Of a DNA stretch of 46,486 nucleotides, positions 33,197-42,990 are shown piece after piece. Made by a program: the position numbers and the translations under genes. The DNA comes from Cytophagales bacterium (GTDB taxonomy: Bacteria > Bacteroidota > Bacteroidia > Cytophagales > UBA9547). The notes under the pieces are model-generated. The model saw only the letters and a list, made by a program, of their open reading frames with translations, had not been told where the DNA came from and did no database searches. Every line of letters begins with the position of its first letter. Positions within the stretch are counted from its first letter, which is position 1. The stretch spans positions 1-46,486 of the forward strand of contig JAAFIH010000033.1 in NCBI GenBank assembly GCA_013297755.1, in the 5' to 3' direction.

Positions 33197-33314
33197 ACAA
33201 TCAATATCAAAATAAGAAAAAGATATACAAAATAAATCCAATTAATTGATTTGTCTATAATTATTTATTTTAAAATGATGTATACTAAATAAAAAATATT
33301 AAAATAATTATATT

Positions 33315-34394
33315 CTATACAATAGTCAAAAAATCGTAATGTACGACTGGTTTCATACCTTTTGTACCTTTAATTTCAAGAATTTTTTTAGATGAAAATT
33401 GAACTTTTCCTATGCCAATCAATACATTATTTTGAGTTACAATTTGCACAATATCACCAGCTATAAATTCATTTTCTACACCAATAATACCAACAGCAAG
33501 TAAACTTTTGGCTTGCTGTTGTGTAATGGCCAATGCTGCACCATCATTGATAATAATCTTACCTTTTGTGTCAGAAAATGCTATTCTCTTTTTGGTATTA
33601 GAAGCATGTTTTGTTGGCACAAAATAAGTGCCAAAGTTACCTTTTGGTTCAAAAATTATTTTTTTTAATATATCAATTTCCTTACCATTGGCTATATGAA
33701 CGGCAATACCAGATTTGGCCACTTTGCGGGCAATACTAGATTTGGTTATCATGCCTCCACGCCCAAATTCGGATTTTTCGGCACTTACAATTCCTTTAAA
33801 ATCAGCATTTTTATCATCTATCACTGATATAATCTTAGATGTTGGTAGTTTTGGGTCGCCATCATAAATACCATTAACATTACTCAAAATAATCAACGCA
33901 TCTGCATTGAGCATGGTAGCAATTAATCCAGCAAGCTCGTCATTATCAGTAAACATAAGCTCTGATACTGATACTACATCGTTTTCGTTTACAATAGGTA
34001 AAATTCGATGTTGGAGCAATGCCTCAAAACAATTTCGCATATTAAAATAATGACCATTTTTATTTTGTCTAAAATCTTCTTTTGTTACTAAAACTTGAGC
34101 AATAAGAATTTGATTGATTGAAAAGAAATGTTCATATTTTTGTAATAATTTTACCTGTCCTACAGAAGCCAAAACTTGTCTTTTGGCCACTGTATCTAGT
34201 TTAGAATTTAATTGCACTAGGTTACGTCCACTAGCCACAGCACCAGAAGAAACAAGGATAATGTCGATAGAATTTTCACGTAAAAATGCAATTTGCTGAA
34301 CCAAACTTTCTATTATTTTGGTATCAATCCCAGCCTCTAAATCCGACAAAACATTAGACCCAACTTTGATGACAACTTTATTATATTTGTTCAT
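33315..34394 (-). CDS. proB: Glutamate 5-kinase
   Basis: This 359-residue enzyme catalyses the first step of proline synthesis (ATP-dependent phosphorylation of glutamate). The amino-acid-kinase domain shows VIKVGSNVL, ILVSSGAVASGRNLV, PIVNENDVVS and FGRGGMITKSSIARKVAKSG. A C-terminal PUA domain (about 272-355) contains DGAALAITQQQAKSLLAVGI. proA is not adjacent. A TAAATTTG -7 box on the minus strand (34422-34429) stands 27 bases before the start. Confidence 0.95.
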   Translation of the reverse strand: MNKYNKVVIKVGSNVLSDLEAGIDTKIIESLVQQIAFLRENSIDIILVSSGAVASGRNLVQLNSKLDTVAKRQVLASVGQVKLLQKYEHFFSINQILIAQVLVTKEDFRQNKNGHYFNMRNCFEALLQHRILPIVNENDVVSVSELMFTDNDELAGLIATMLNADALIILSNVNGIYDGDPKLPTSKIISVIDDKNADFKGIVSAEKSEFGRGGMITKSSIARKVAKSGIAVHIANGKEIDILKKIIFEPKGNFGTYFVPTKHASNTKKRIAFSDTKGKIIINDGAALAITQQQAKSLLAVGIIGVENEFIAGDIVQIVTQNNVLIGIGKVQFSSKKILEIKGTKGMKPVVHYDFLTIV

Positions 34395-34486
34395 TTTTGA
34401 AAATTAAAAAAATCATGGTTGCAAATTTACAAACAATCCATTAATTTGCACGTAATTATAAAATATCTGCTGTCTTAGCAACAAAA

Positions 34487-35254
34487 ATGAAGTATCAGAT
34501 AAAGCAAATTGGTGATTTTAAGTATGTAGACGAAGGTCATGGCGAAGTTTTATTACTTCTACATGGTCTTTTTGGGGCTTTAAGTAATTGGGAATCTGTG
34601 ATTCAACGATTTTCAATGCATCATCGTGTTGTGATCCCTATCTTGCCCATTATTGATATGCCCATCAGAGAAGCAACAGTGGATGGATTAACAAATTATA
34701 CCGAAAAATTTGTAGATAAATTACAATTAAATTACTTTTCAATTTTAGGAAATTCGCTTGGTGGACATATAGCTTTGATATTTGCCTTGAGGCATAAATC
34801 TATGGTAAATAAATTAATTCTTACTGGAAGCTCAGGACTTTTTGAAAATTCTATGGGTGGTTCTTTTCCTAAAAGAGGCGACCGAAAATACATAGAAGAA
34901 CGTGTAAAATATACGTTTTACAACCCTGAAATGGCAAGTAGCGATTTAGTAGACGAGGTTTTTGATATAACCAATAATATAAGAAAAGGATTAAATATTG
35001 TATCAATAGCAAAATCAGCCCAAAGGCAAAATTTGGCCAACCAACTTAATGAAATAAATGCACAAACCTTACTTGTTTGGGGTCTAAACGATACTATTAC
35101 ACCACCTCAAGTAGCACACGAGTTCAATAGATTGATTCGTCATTCAGAAATTAAATTTATAGATTGCTGTGGCCATGCCCCTATGATGGAACATCCAGAA
35201 ATTTTTAATGAATATGTTGCTCATTTTTTGTCAGAACCTGTACTTATTAAATAA
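34487..35254 (+). CDS. Alpha/beta hydrolase
   Basis: This 255-residue protein has the alpha/beta-hydrolase fold. The oxyanion region is LLLLHGLFGALSNW, the nucleophile is S90 in GNSLGGH, the acid is probably D in WGLNDTITPP, and the histidine is in CCGHAPMMEHPE. No signal peptide is present, so it is cytoplasmic. The substrate cannot be read from sequence. It is followed 6 bases later by a CBS-domain gene and is likely co-transcribed with it. Confidence 0.88.
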   Translation: MKYQIKQIGDFKYVDEGHGEVLLLLHGLFGALSNWESVIQRFSMHHRVVIPILPIIDMPIREATVDGLTNYTEKFVDKLQLNYFSILGNSLGGHIALIFALRHKSMVNKLILTGSSGLFENSMGGSFPKRGDRKYIEERVKYTFYNPEMASSDLVDEVFDITNNIRKGLNIVSIAKSAQRQNLANQLNEINAQTLLVWGLNDTITPPQVAHEFNRLIRHSEIKFIDCCGHAPMMEHPEIFNEYVAHFLSEPVLIK

Positions 35255-35260
35255 AAATGT

Positions 35261-35923
35261 ATGATAGCGGCCAACTTTATTAATTTATCAATTCCTGTCA
35301 TCAAAGTTTCGGATACAGTAGCCACTGGCCTCGACTATTTTGAACATTCGAAATTGTATTGGTTGCCAGTGGTTAGAGGCAAACATTTTGAGGGTATGGT
35401 TTCTGAAGAGATGCTTTTTGACAACGATGATCAAGCAAAAATAGGTTCTATTATTTTGCAAAAAGCTGACGACCATATTTATGAAAATCAACATTTTTTT
35501 GAGGCACTAAAAACACTGCATCAATCCAACACTGATGTAGTAGCAGTATTAAATGTAGACGAGGAATATGAAGGTTGTATTTCGGCACCAGATTTGCTCA
35601 ATTATTACGCCAATATAGGATTTATTGATTCTCCAGGTGGTATTTTGGTTTTGTGTGTAAAAAATTATAACTACTCACTTTCTGAAATAAGTAGAATAGT
35701 AGAATCAAACGAAATGAAAGTTTTGGCACTGCATGTGTCTGATAATCAGGCGGAAACAAACGAAATTGAAATAACCCTAAAACTAAATAAAACTGATTTG
35801 AGTAGGTTGATTGCCTCTTTTGAAAGATTTGGATATACCATTGCAGCCAATTTCCATGAAACATCTCTGCATCATCACGATTCAGATAGATTAGACGCAT
35901 TATTAAGATACTTAAATGTTTAA
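35261..35923 (+). CDS. CBS-domain protein
   Basis: This 220-residue protein has two CBS motifs (about 6-60 with WLPVVRGKHFEGMVSEEMLF, and about 70-125 with VVAVLNVDEEYEGCISAPDL). An ACT-like C-terminal part (about 130-215) includes GGILVLCVKNYNYSLSEISR. Such proteins sense adenylate nucleotides in other families; the ligand is unknown here. In many Bacteroidota genomes a similar gene sits near an NAD kinase, which is not in this window. The start at 35261 is preferred because the ATG at 35257 is out of frame. Confidence 0.75.
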   Translation: MIAANFINLSIPVIKVSDTVATGLDYFEHSKLYWLPVVRGKHFEGMVSEEMLFDNDDQAKIGSIILQKADDHIYENQHFFEALKTLHQSNTDVVAVLNVDEEYEGCISAPDLLNYYANIGFIDSPGGILVLCVKNYNYSLSEISRIVESNEMKVLALHVSDNQAETNEIEITLKLNKTDLSRLIASFERFGYTIAANFHETSLHHHDSDRLDALLRYLNV

Positions 35924-36006
35924 ATATTACTTTTTATTAACATTATAAACCATAATTTTTTATCTGTAATATATATATTTATTACTACTAATTCATTGAT
36001 ATAAAT

Positions 36007-36801
36007 ATGAATAATTTTTGTTATGGTGTTTGTAATTTAAGTATTGTACCCGTAAGAACTCTACCCGCAGACACTTCAGAACTTTGCACACAGCTTCTTT
36101 TTGGCGAAGCATACACTGTTATAGAAATTTCTGAAAATACTAAATGGCTCAAAATAAAAATCTTGTACGATAGCTATGAGGGTTGGATTGATGCCATACA
36201 ACATAACGAAGTTTCGGATATTTACTTTGAATCATATATTCTTACTAATCACAGATTTTGTTTTGACGATGTAGCTATGGTTGAATCTCATAAAGAAACT
36301 TCATTGATACATTTTGGATGTGTATTGCCTTTTCTGCAAGGATATAATTTTAAAATTGGTAATAAAAACTATATTTTTGAAGGCGATATAGCCATGCCAA
36401 CTTCTGACAATAGTTTTGATGATAACTTACTTTTTATAGCATTTAGATTTGTAAATACGCCATATCTTTGGGGTGGAAAAACACGTTTTGGTATCGATTG
36501 TTCGGGTTTTACACAGCAAGTATATAAATTGCTAGGCTTTGCCATTTATAGAGATGCATATCAACAAGCCACTCAAGGGCAAAAAATATTGTCAATCGAA
36601 GAAACAAAAATTGGAGATTTATTATTTTTTGAAAATCTAAATCATAAAATCATACATGTAGGTATAAATGTAGGAAATAAAAAAATAATTCATGCACACG
36701 GAAAAGTAAGAATAGACACCTTTGATAGTACAGGAATTTTAAATACAGAAACTAAAAAATATTCGCACCAACTGGCTTGTATTCGTAGATTTAATCTTTG
36801 A
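36007..36801 (+). CDS. NlpC/P60 family peptidase with SH3-like domain
   Basis: This 264-residue protein has an N-terminal SH3b-like part (about 1-120). The NlpC/P60 domain carries the catalytic C165 in GIDCSGF, H217 in IIHVGINVG and a third residue in HAHGKVRIDT. The family cleaves peptidoglycan stem peptides. No signal peptide or lipobox is visible at this start, so export is not evident. The preceding 83-base gap contains no strong promoter match. Confidence 0.88.
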   Translation: MNNFCYGVCNLSIVPVRTLPADTSELCTQLLFGEAYTVIEISENTKWLKIKILYDSYEGWIDAIQHNEVSDIYFESYILTNHRFCFDDVAMVESHKETSLIHFGCVLPFLQGYNFKIGNKNYIFEGDIAMPTSDNSFDDNLLFIAFRFVNTPYLWGGKTRFGIDCSGFTQQVYKLLGFAIYRDAYQQATQGQKILSIEETKIGDLLFFENLNHKIIHVGINVGNKKIIHAHGKVRIDTFDSTGILNTETKKYSHQLACIRRFNL

Positions 36802-36827
36802 AAATGGATAACAAATAAGTATATTTG
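36797..36827 (+). promoter_or_regulatory. Promoter of CPBP protease gene
   Basis: TTTG (36797-36800), 19 bases, TATATTTG (36820-36827) is a perfect Bacteroidota promoter overlapping the end of the NlpC gene. It shows that the TTG at 36825 belongs to a promoter rather than being a start codon. Confidence 0.65.
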
Positions 36828-36839
36828 ACAAAAAAAATA

Positions 36840-37766
36840 ATGATAGAATCAAAAACCGACAAACACCCTTTAGTTTTAGCACTTATATATATAGGATTTT
36901 TAATTTCTGGAATTTTCATTGCTCAATTTTTGATATTTTTAGCTCTAGCACCATTTTTGGGTACCAAAATAGTAGAATTAGGAATTATATTTACAAATCC
37001 AAATGCGTATCCTGAGTACAAAAATGTATTGCTTTTTGTGCAAGGCATGAATACATTGGTAGGAATGATAGTGGCCACCTATTTTTTTGAGCGTAACTTT
37101 TATAGAAATAAAATACATTTTTCGGCACAATCGCCACAAGAGTTGTATATTTTTGGTGCTATATTAGCAGTGATTTTTGCTATGCCAGCCATCACTTGGA
37201 TAGCAGAAATAAATCAAAATATGGTTTTCCCAGCATTTTTAAAAGAATTTGAAACCTGGGCTATGCAAAAAGAATCAGAACTGAAAATTCTTACAGAATA
37301 CATCACATTTTTTAACTCAACGCCACAATTTGTATTTGGATTTATAGTGATTGCAATTATTCCAGCCATAGGCGAAGAGTTAGTTTTTAGAGGCGTTTTT
37401 CAATCTTTTTTTCATTATTGGAGTAAGAACTCTCATTTTGCTATTTGGATTTCTGCCATACTTTTTAGTGCCATTCATTTTCAATTTTATGGTTTTGTGC
37501 CACGTATGTTGTTAGGGGCTTTGTTTGGTTATTTATATTTTTGGACTGGAAATATTCTAGTTCCAATAGCTGGACATCTAGCAAATAATGGATTTTCATT
37601 ACTATTATTACATCTAAAAAATCAAAATTTATTAAAAATAGACGTAGAAACTACTGCCCAAATGCCAACTTCTATGCTTATTGGTTCTGCTATATTTTTC
37701 TGTGCAATCATCTTTTTTATATATTGGCACATACAAACTATGGATTTGCAATCTGCAGAAGAGTAA
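36840..37766 (+). CDS. CPBP-family intramembrane metalloprotease
   Basis: From the ATG at 36840 it has 308 residues with about seven or eight hydrophobic segments. Active-site motifs are EE in IPAIGEELVFRGVF, H in AILFSAIHFQFYGF and a third in GHLANNGFSLL, as expected for the Abi/CPBP family. The upstream promoter ends 12 bases earlier. Its substrate is unknown. It converges with the EVE-domain gene, with two bases between their stops. Confidence 0.88.
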   Translation: MIESKTDKHPLVLALIYIGFLISGIFIAQFLIFLALAPFLGTKIVELGIIFTNPNAYPEYKNVLLFVQGMNTLVGMIVATYFFERNFYRNKIHFSAQSPQELYIFGAILAVIFAMPAITWIAEINQNMVFPAFLKEFETWAMQKESELKILTEYITFFNSTPQFVFGFIVIAIIPAIGEELVFRGVFQSFFHYWSKNSHFAIWISAILFSAIHFQFYGFVPRMLLGALFGYLYFWTGNILVPIAGHLANNGFSLLLLHLKNQNLLKIDVETTAQMPTSMLIGSAIFFCAIIFFIYWHIQTMDLQSAEE

Positions 37767-37768
37767 TA

Positions 37769-38176
37769 TTATGATTCGCTCAAAGCCAAAATATAATCAA
37801 ATTCCTCTTTTTTTATAGACATAACCGAAAGCCTACTTTGCTTTATAAGGCCTATATTTTGCAAATTTAGGTCTTTTTTTATCATTTCAAGCGTAATTTG
37901 TTTTTTGAGTTTACAAAAAGGCTCTACTTCTACCACTACCCAGTCGCCATCGGTAGCAGTTGGGTCTGGGTAATATTCTTTGATTATTTTTATAACTCCT
38001 ACTATTTCTTTACCAATGTTGCTATGATAGAAGAAGGCTAAATCGCCATTTCTCATCAATTTCAAATTGTTGCGTGCTTGATAATTTCTTACACCATCCC
38101 AAATTCCTTTTTTTTCATTTAATAATGTATCAAAACTATACACATCTGGTTCTGATTTTAAAAGCCAGTAATTCAT
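37769..38176 (-). CDS. EVE domain-containing protein
   Basis: This 135-residue single-domain protein has the EVE/PUA-like motifs MNYWLLKSEPDVYSFDTL, WDGVRNYQARNNLK and GDLAFFYHSN, near the human THYN1 type. Such domains bind modified bases in nucleic acids. It overlaps the miaA stop by four bases, placing it in a translationally coupled pair with a tRNA modification gene. Confidence 0.88.
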   Translation of the reverse strand: MNYWLLKSEPDVYSFDTLLNEKKGIWDGVRNYQARNNLKLMRNGDLAFFYHSNIGKEIVGVIKIIKEYYPDPTATDGDWVVVEVEPFCKLKKQITLEMIKKDLNLQNIGLIKQSRLSVMSIKKEEFDYILALSES

Positions 38177-39081
38177 ATATAAGAGCGAATTAATTGTAAA
38201 ATTGTAGTAAAATTATCATTTCCGTTATCAAACCAATGGATTTGCTTTCCATCTTTTTCCATTTTTCTAAAATAGGTCATTTGCCTTTTAGCATATTGTT
38301 GAATGGCTATACAAAGTAAAGATTGCATGACTTCAAAAGTATATTTCTTTTGAAAAAATTCAGTAATAAATTTATATTCTAATCCCAAAAATATCAATCT
38401 ATCTGGATGTATTCCATCTTTTAAAAGTTGTTCTACTTCTTCTAAAAGACCGTTTTTGAGCCTATATATCAGCCTTTTTTCAATATTATCTCTTCTTATT
38501 TCTCGTGGAGGATCTAGACCAATAATGATAGGTTTGGTTTCATTAATTTGCTTTTCGATTGTATTGGTTTGCAAATAAGTACATATTTCAATGGCTCTTG
38601 TCAATCGCTTTGCTGTAGAGAGGTCTGCAATTTCTGAAAATTCAGTTTTAGGTAATCTTTTAAAATAATTAATCAATTCTTGTTCATTTAAAGTAGATAA
38701 TTTTCTTCTTAGATTTTCATTTACAGGAATGGCCGAAAAATCATAGTTACTCAAAATACTATCTATATATAACCCAGAACCACCACATAAAATGGGAATT
38801 TTGGGAGCTAACATTTCTTTTATTTTATTACAATCTATCTTAAATTGATGGATGTTATATTGATTTTCAATATCAACAATATCTATTAAATGGTAAGGAA
38901 TAGGAGTATTATTGACAGTATAATTATCTAAATCTTTGCCAGTGCCAATATTTAGTTTACGATAGACTTGCCGAGAATCAGCACTTATAATTTCGGTTTT
39001 TAGAGCGTAAGCCAATTGAGTAGCAAGAGAAGTTTTGCCGCAGGCTGTTGGCCCAAGAATGACGATTAAATTACTTGACAT
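38173..39081 (-). CDS. miaA: tRNA dimethylallyltransferase
   Basis: This 302-residue enzyme adds a dimethylallyl group to A37 of tRNAs reading codons that begin with U. The P-loop is GPTACGKTSLATQLA at the N-terminus. Further motifs are ISADSRQVYRKLNIGTGKD, YHLIDIVDIENQYNIHQF, GGSGLYIDSIL, ETKPIIIGL and a C-terminal QQYAKRQMTYFRK. It lies 32 bases downstream of trmD, so two tRNA-modification genes are adjacent on this strand. Confidence 0.95.
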   Translation of the reverse strand: MSSNLIVILGPTACGKTSLATQLAYALKTEIISADSRQVYRKLNIGTGKDLDNYTVNNTPIPYHLIDIVDIENQYNIHQFKIDCNKIKEMLAPKIPILCGGSGLYIDSILSNYDFSAIPVNENLRRKLSTLNEQELINYFKRLPKTEFSEIADLSTAKRLTRAIEICTYLQTNTIEKQINETKPIIIGLDPPREIRRDNIEKRLIYRLKNGLLEEVEQLLKDGIHPDRLIFLGLEYKFITEFFQKKYTFEVMQSLLCIAIQQYAKRQMTYFRKMEKDGKQIHWFDNGNDNFTTILQLIRSYI

Positions 39082-39113
39082 TAGTAATAAAAAATAATTT
39101 AATAAATAAAAAC

Positions 39114-39800
39114 TTAATTATCATTTTTCTTTATCAATTCAGGTCTTCGCTGTAAAGTACGTTCTATGGATTGGTTGTGTCGCCATTCGTTGATATTTTT
39201 TTGATGCCCAGAAAGTAATATTTCTGGCACTTTCATATTTTTAAAATCAACTGGCCTTGTATAAACTGGTGGAGCAATTAAATCGTCTTGAAAAGAATCG
39301 CTAAGGGCAGATGTTTCATCGTTGAGTACGCCAGGCAACAAACGTATAACAGCGTCAGAAAGCACAGCAGCGGCCAATTCGCCACCAGAAAGCACATAAT
39401 TGCCAATACTAATTTCTTTGGTAATTAAGTATTGTCGTACGCGCTCGTCTACACCTTTGTAATGTCCACAAAGTAAGATTATATTATTTAATAAAGATAA
39501 ATTATTAGCAATTTTTTGATTTAAAAGCTCGCCATCAGGCGACATATAAATAATCTCATCATATAATCTTTCAGTTTTCAATTTTTCAATGATGTTCCAG
39601 ATAGGTTCAATTTGCAAAACCATACCAGCCCCACCGCCAAAGGCATAGTCGTCTACTTGCCTGTGTTTATTGGCAGTGTAATCTCTTAATTGATGTAAAT
39701 GAATGTCTACAATTCCTTTTTGCTGTGCCCTTTTCATGATAGATTGGTCTAGCGAACCAGCAAAAATTTCGGGAAGGACAGTGATTATATCTATTCGCAT
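39114..39800 (-). CDS. trmD: tRNA (guanine-N1)-methyltransferase
   Basis: This 228-residue SPOUT enzyme makes m1G37, essential for reading-frame maintenance. Key motifs are [52 protein letters not shown] and the trefoil-knot SAM site [20 protein letters not shown]. The length is normal. It is followed by miaA and an EVE gene in one direction. Confidence 0.96.
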   Translation of the reverse strand: MRIDIITVLPEIFAGSLDQSIMKRAQQKGIVDIHLHQLRDYTANKHRQVDDYAFGGGAGMVLQIEPIWNIIEKLKTERLYDEIIYMSPDGELLNQKIANNLSLLNNIILLCGHYKGVDERVRQYLITKEISIGNYVLSGGELAAAVLSDAVIRLLPGVLNDETSALSDSFQDDLIAPPVYTRPVDFKNMKVPEILLSGHQKNINEWRHNQSIERTLQRRPELIKKNDN

Positions 39801-39966
39801 GATGCAAAATAACGAATATTTTTTTTTAATAAATGGAATATTATAAATTCTTTTAGATTAGGTTTTGATTATTTTGTAATATTTGTTTTTTTATTACATT
39901 TTAATTTATAAATTTGTAATAGTAAATTTTGTAAATTTAGCACATCAATAGTAAAATAATATAATT

Positions 39967-41136
39967 TTGATGAGAAAAACTACTTATATATTTCTTTTTT
40001 TATGTATTTTCTCTACATTATTTTCTCAAAACATTTTAAAAAAAAAGGTTGGCTCTGTATCTCATGCCAAATTGGCCACACATAAATCCAAAAAAAAAGT
40101 AATTGGAAATGAAAAAACATCTTGCCCATCAAAAATTGAAAAAAAACAGGACGGAAAAAAAGCAATTTTAAATATTTCTACATCTAGTAAAGCACTTATC
40201 AGACGTAGCACCACATCAGTTCACTTTGATGTGATGCAATTGGAGGATATACATTTAGAAATACCTGCATTTAAGCAATTCAAAAACAATATGACCGATT
40301 TTACTGCCGATGGAGAGTATCAATTTCAGCAAATTATTACTAAAATAGGTGTTTTTTTGGGAACTAACCATGAAGGTAAAGGAGTAACTTTGAAAATTAC
40401 AGGTAGTGCTTCCCAAATACCAACGAGTTTTGACCCAAATTTACCCAACTGCAACATCAACAAAGATGGATCTTCTATCATTGGTAAAACAAGCATAAAA
40501 AATAATTCTAAACTTGCTAAAGCACGAGCCGATGAATTAGCAAAAAAAATTAAAGCTGTTTTTCCAAGTATAGAAATTGAAACGCCAAGCCTTGAAAATA
40601 TACATATTGGCGACACTAAATGGACTTATGAAGTGCAACAAAAATTGAATAAAGCAGTAATAAATAAAGATAAAATAGCAATTAAAAATATTTATGAACC
40701 TTACCAAAAAGACCAATGGGTAAAAGTTGAATCCAAAGAGAGAACTTCAAAATCGGTAAAGCCTGAATCCCTTAAAATGTACTTAGTATCTACAAGCCCA
40801 AGTTTGAGAGATGCTACAAATGATAAAAATTTGCCCATAAATTCGGTTTTTATAGTATCAAAAAACACCTATCATCTGGTTGGTGGAAACCTATTTTTTC
40901 CGTCAATAGAAACAAGAGATGCTTACTTGAAAAGTAACAATATTGAATTGCATTGTCAAATTAAAAATGGTATAAAGCGTTGGTTTATGCTCAGAGGCGA
41001 AGCCGAAATCAATGCTTTTAAAACCACTGATTCTATCCAAAAAGTATATAATTTATTTGAGGTTGATATTATTGATGCACTAGATGAAAAAATATTAGAG
41101 GCCAAAATTTCTCAAGATTTAAGATTGAATCAGTAA
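39967..41136 (+). CDS. Exported hypothetical protein
   Basis: This 389-residue protein has a signal peptide (MRKTTYIFLFLCIFSTLFSQ), then a basic linker. A domain at about 75-210 contains YQFQQIITKIGVFLGTNHEG, VTLKITGSASQIPTSFDP and KARADELAKKIKAVFPSIEI, reminiscent of the OmpA/MotB peptidoglycan-binding pattern, but this is not certain. The C-terminal part is beta-rich. It has no lipobox. It stands alone. The 166 bases upstream contain no clear promoter match. Confidence 0.6.
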   Translation: MMRKTTYIFLFLCIFSTLFSQNILKKKVGSVSHAKLATHKSKKKVIGNEKTSCPSKIEKKQDGKKAILNISTSSKALIRRSTTSVHFDVMQLEDIHLEIPAFKQFKNNMTDFTADGEYQFQQIITKIGVFLGTNHEGKGVTLKITGSASQIPTSFDPNLPNCNINKDGSSIIGKTSIKNNSKLAKARADELAKKIKAVFPSIEIETPSLENIHIGDTKWTYEVQQKLNKAVINKDKIAIKNIYEPYQKDQWVKVESKERTSKSVKPESLKMYLVSTSPSLRDATNDKNLPINSVFIVSKNTYHLVGGNLFFPSIETRDAYLKSNNIELHCQIKNGIKRWFMLRGEAEINAFKTTDSIQKVYNLFEVDIIDALDEKILEAKISQDLRLNQ

Positions 41137-41322
41137 GAGTGCCATATATTAAAATTAAATATTGATGTATTTGTAGTAAAATATCAATATTTATTTCCAT
41201 ATTTATTACTTTTCTTGTTAAATAAAAACCATTTTTTTGGAATTAATTTTGTAAACTTTCAAAATTAATTTAATTTTAAAGCAGTTTTTAAATTTAAATT
41301 AAAATAAGTTAAATCATTTTTT

Positions 41323-41961
41323 ATGGAATTGATCAAAGGGTTTTTAGATATTTTTTTGCATTTAGATAAACATTTGAGTGAAATCATAAGTACTTATGGC
41401 ACCACTACTTATGTGATTTTATTTCTCATTATTTTTGTAGAAACAGGCTTAATTATTATGCCATTTTTGCCTGGCGATTCTCTACTTTTTGTAGCCGGCT
41501 ATTTTGCATCAAGAGGCGACTTAAATATAATGTACCTTTGTGTTTTATTATTTATTGCAGCTTTTATTGGCGATTTGCTCAATTATACCATTGGTAAATT
41601 CACAGGAGATAAATTAATGACAATGAAGTTACCTTTTGTGAAAAAAGAATATTTTGAAAAAACACATGAATTTTATGAAAAGCATGGCCCAAAGACTATC
41701 ATTTTTGCACGTTTTATTCCTATAATTCGTACTTTTGCTCCGTTTGTGGCTGGAGTTGGTAAAATGAATTACAAAGTATTCGTTACCTACAACATCATTG
41801 GAGGAGCCATTTGGGTAGTGCTACTATTGTTTGCAGGATACTATTTTGGTGGGGTAGAAATCGTGAAGAAAAACTTTGAATTAGTAATTTTTGGAATTAT
41901 TTTTATTTCAATTTTACCACCAATTATAGAACTTATCAAAGCAAAATTAAAAAAAGATTAG
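41323..41961 (+). CDS. DedA family membrane protein
   Basis: This 212-residue protein has about five hydrophobic segments and the DedA/SNARE-associated signature. It contains IFVETGLIIMPFLPGDSLLF, ARFIPIIRTFAPFVAGVGKM and an internal glycine-rich loop. The family takes part in lipid-carrier recycling or membrane homeostasis. Key arginines of the FxRF-xP-xxR motif are present. It ends in a four-base overlap with ribD on the other strand. Confidence 0.92.
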   Translation: MELIKGFLDIFLHLDKHLSEIISTYGTTTYVILFLIIFVETGLIIMPFLPGDSLLFVAGYFASRGDLNIMYLCVLLFIAAFIGDLLNYTIGKFTGDKLMTMKLPFVKKEYFEKTHEFYEKHGPKTIIFARFIPIIRTFAPFVAGVGKMNYKVFVTYNIIGGAIWVVLLLFAGYYFGGVEIVKKNFELVIFGIIFISILPPIIELIKAKLKKD

Positions 41962-42983
41962 TTTGATTTATTCTCAATTATATCTAAGCTGTCGTTGCCA
42001 ATTAAAATAGTTTCTTTTAATTTCCCATGTATTTGAGGAGCATTAATGCCATTTTCAAAAAAATGATTTGATTTGAAGATTCTGGCTTCGTCCCACAAAT
42101 TGGCAGTAATAAATTGATTTAGCGTTTTGCTTCCACCCTCTATAATAATAGATTGTATTTGTTTTTGATATAACAAATGCATAATTTCCTTTGGATTATT
42201 GTCAGAACTCACATATTCAATGTGATCAATTATTTCATTTTTTAAAGAATTTATTACTATTGTTTTGGCTTCGTTTTGAAAAATTTGATTTGAAGGATTT
42301 ATCTTTAAATGTTGGTCTAAAAGAACTCTTACTGGGTTTTTACCCTCTACAAATCTTGTTGTAAGAGTTGGGTTATCCACTTTGGCAGTATTAAATCCAA
42401 CTAAAATGGCATCTTCTTGGCTACGCCACAAATGCACGATTTGTCTAGATTGTTGGTTACTTATCCATTTGGAATTGTAGTTGCTTCTAGCCAAATAGCC
42501 ATTGCTTGTTTGAGCCCATTTCAAAATAATATATGGACGATTTTTTGTATGAAAAGTAAAAAATCGTCTATTTAGATATTCGCCTTGCGACTTTAAAATA
42601 TCGATTTTGACCTCAACTCCTGCATTTTGAAGTTTTAAAATACCTCTACCTGCCACCAGATGATTAGGATCTTGATTGCAAACTACAACTTTTTGAATTT
42701 TATTTTTTATAATTAAATCAGCACAAGGTGGTGTTTTTCCAAAATGACTGCATGGCTCTAGAGTAACATACAAGGTTGCAAAAGGCAGAATATCTTTGTT
42801 TTCTACAGCATTAATTGCGTTTACCTCGGCATGTGCAAGTCCAAATTTTTGATGGTACCCCTCGCCAATAATTTTGTTGTCGTGCACAATTACACATCCT
42901 ACAAGTGGGTTTGGACTTACAGCACCCAAACCATTGTTAGCAAGTTGGAGTGCCCTTTGCATAAAACGCTCATTGATATCCAT
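41958..42983 (-). CDS. ribD: Bifunctional riboflavin deaminase/reductase
   Basis: This 341-residue enzyme has an N-terminal zinc deaminase (HAEVNAI with E, and LEPCSHFGKTPPCADLII with both cysteines). The reductase domain (about 145-330) contains RPYILLKWAQTSNG-like RPYIILKWAQTSNGYLA, RVLLDQHL and IIEGGSKTLNQFI. It converts the GTP-derived pyrimidine to the ribitylamino uracil precursor of riboflavin. Other rib genes are not in the window. It lies 7 bases downstream of the S41 peptidase gene. Confidence 0.94.
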   Translation of the reverse strand: MDINERFMQRALQLANNGLGAVSPNPLVGCVIVHDNKIIGEGYHQKFGLAHAEVNAINAVENKDILPFATLYVTLEPCSHFGKTPPCADLIIKNKIQKVVVCNQDPNHLVAGRGILKLQNAGVEVKIDILKSQGEYLNRRFFTFHTKNRPYIILKWAQTSNGYLARSNYNSKWISNQQSRQIVHLWRSQEDAILVGFNTAKVDNPTLTTRFVEGKNPVRVLLDQHLKINPSNQIFQNEAKTIVINSLKNEIIDHIEYVSSDNNPKEIMHLLYQKQIQSIIIEGGSKTLNQFITANLWDEARIFKSNHFFENGINAPQIHGKLKETILIGNDSLDIIENKSN

Positions 42984-42990
42984 AAATAAA

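Noticed and set aside
33197-33241. Upstream ATG start of the DEAD-box helicase
   Set aside because: The extra 15 residues are unlike the family, whose conserved Q motif begins just after the ATG at 33196.
36825-36839. TTG start for the CPBP protease
   Set aside because: The TTG lies inside a perfect TATATTTG -7 element with a matching -33 box, and an ATG follows at 36840.
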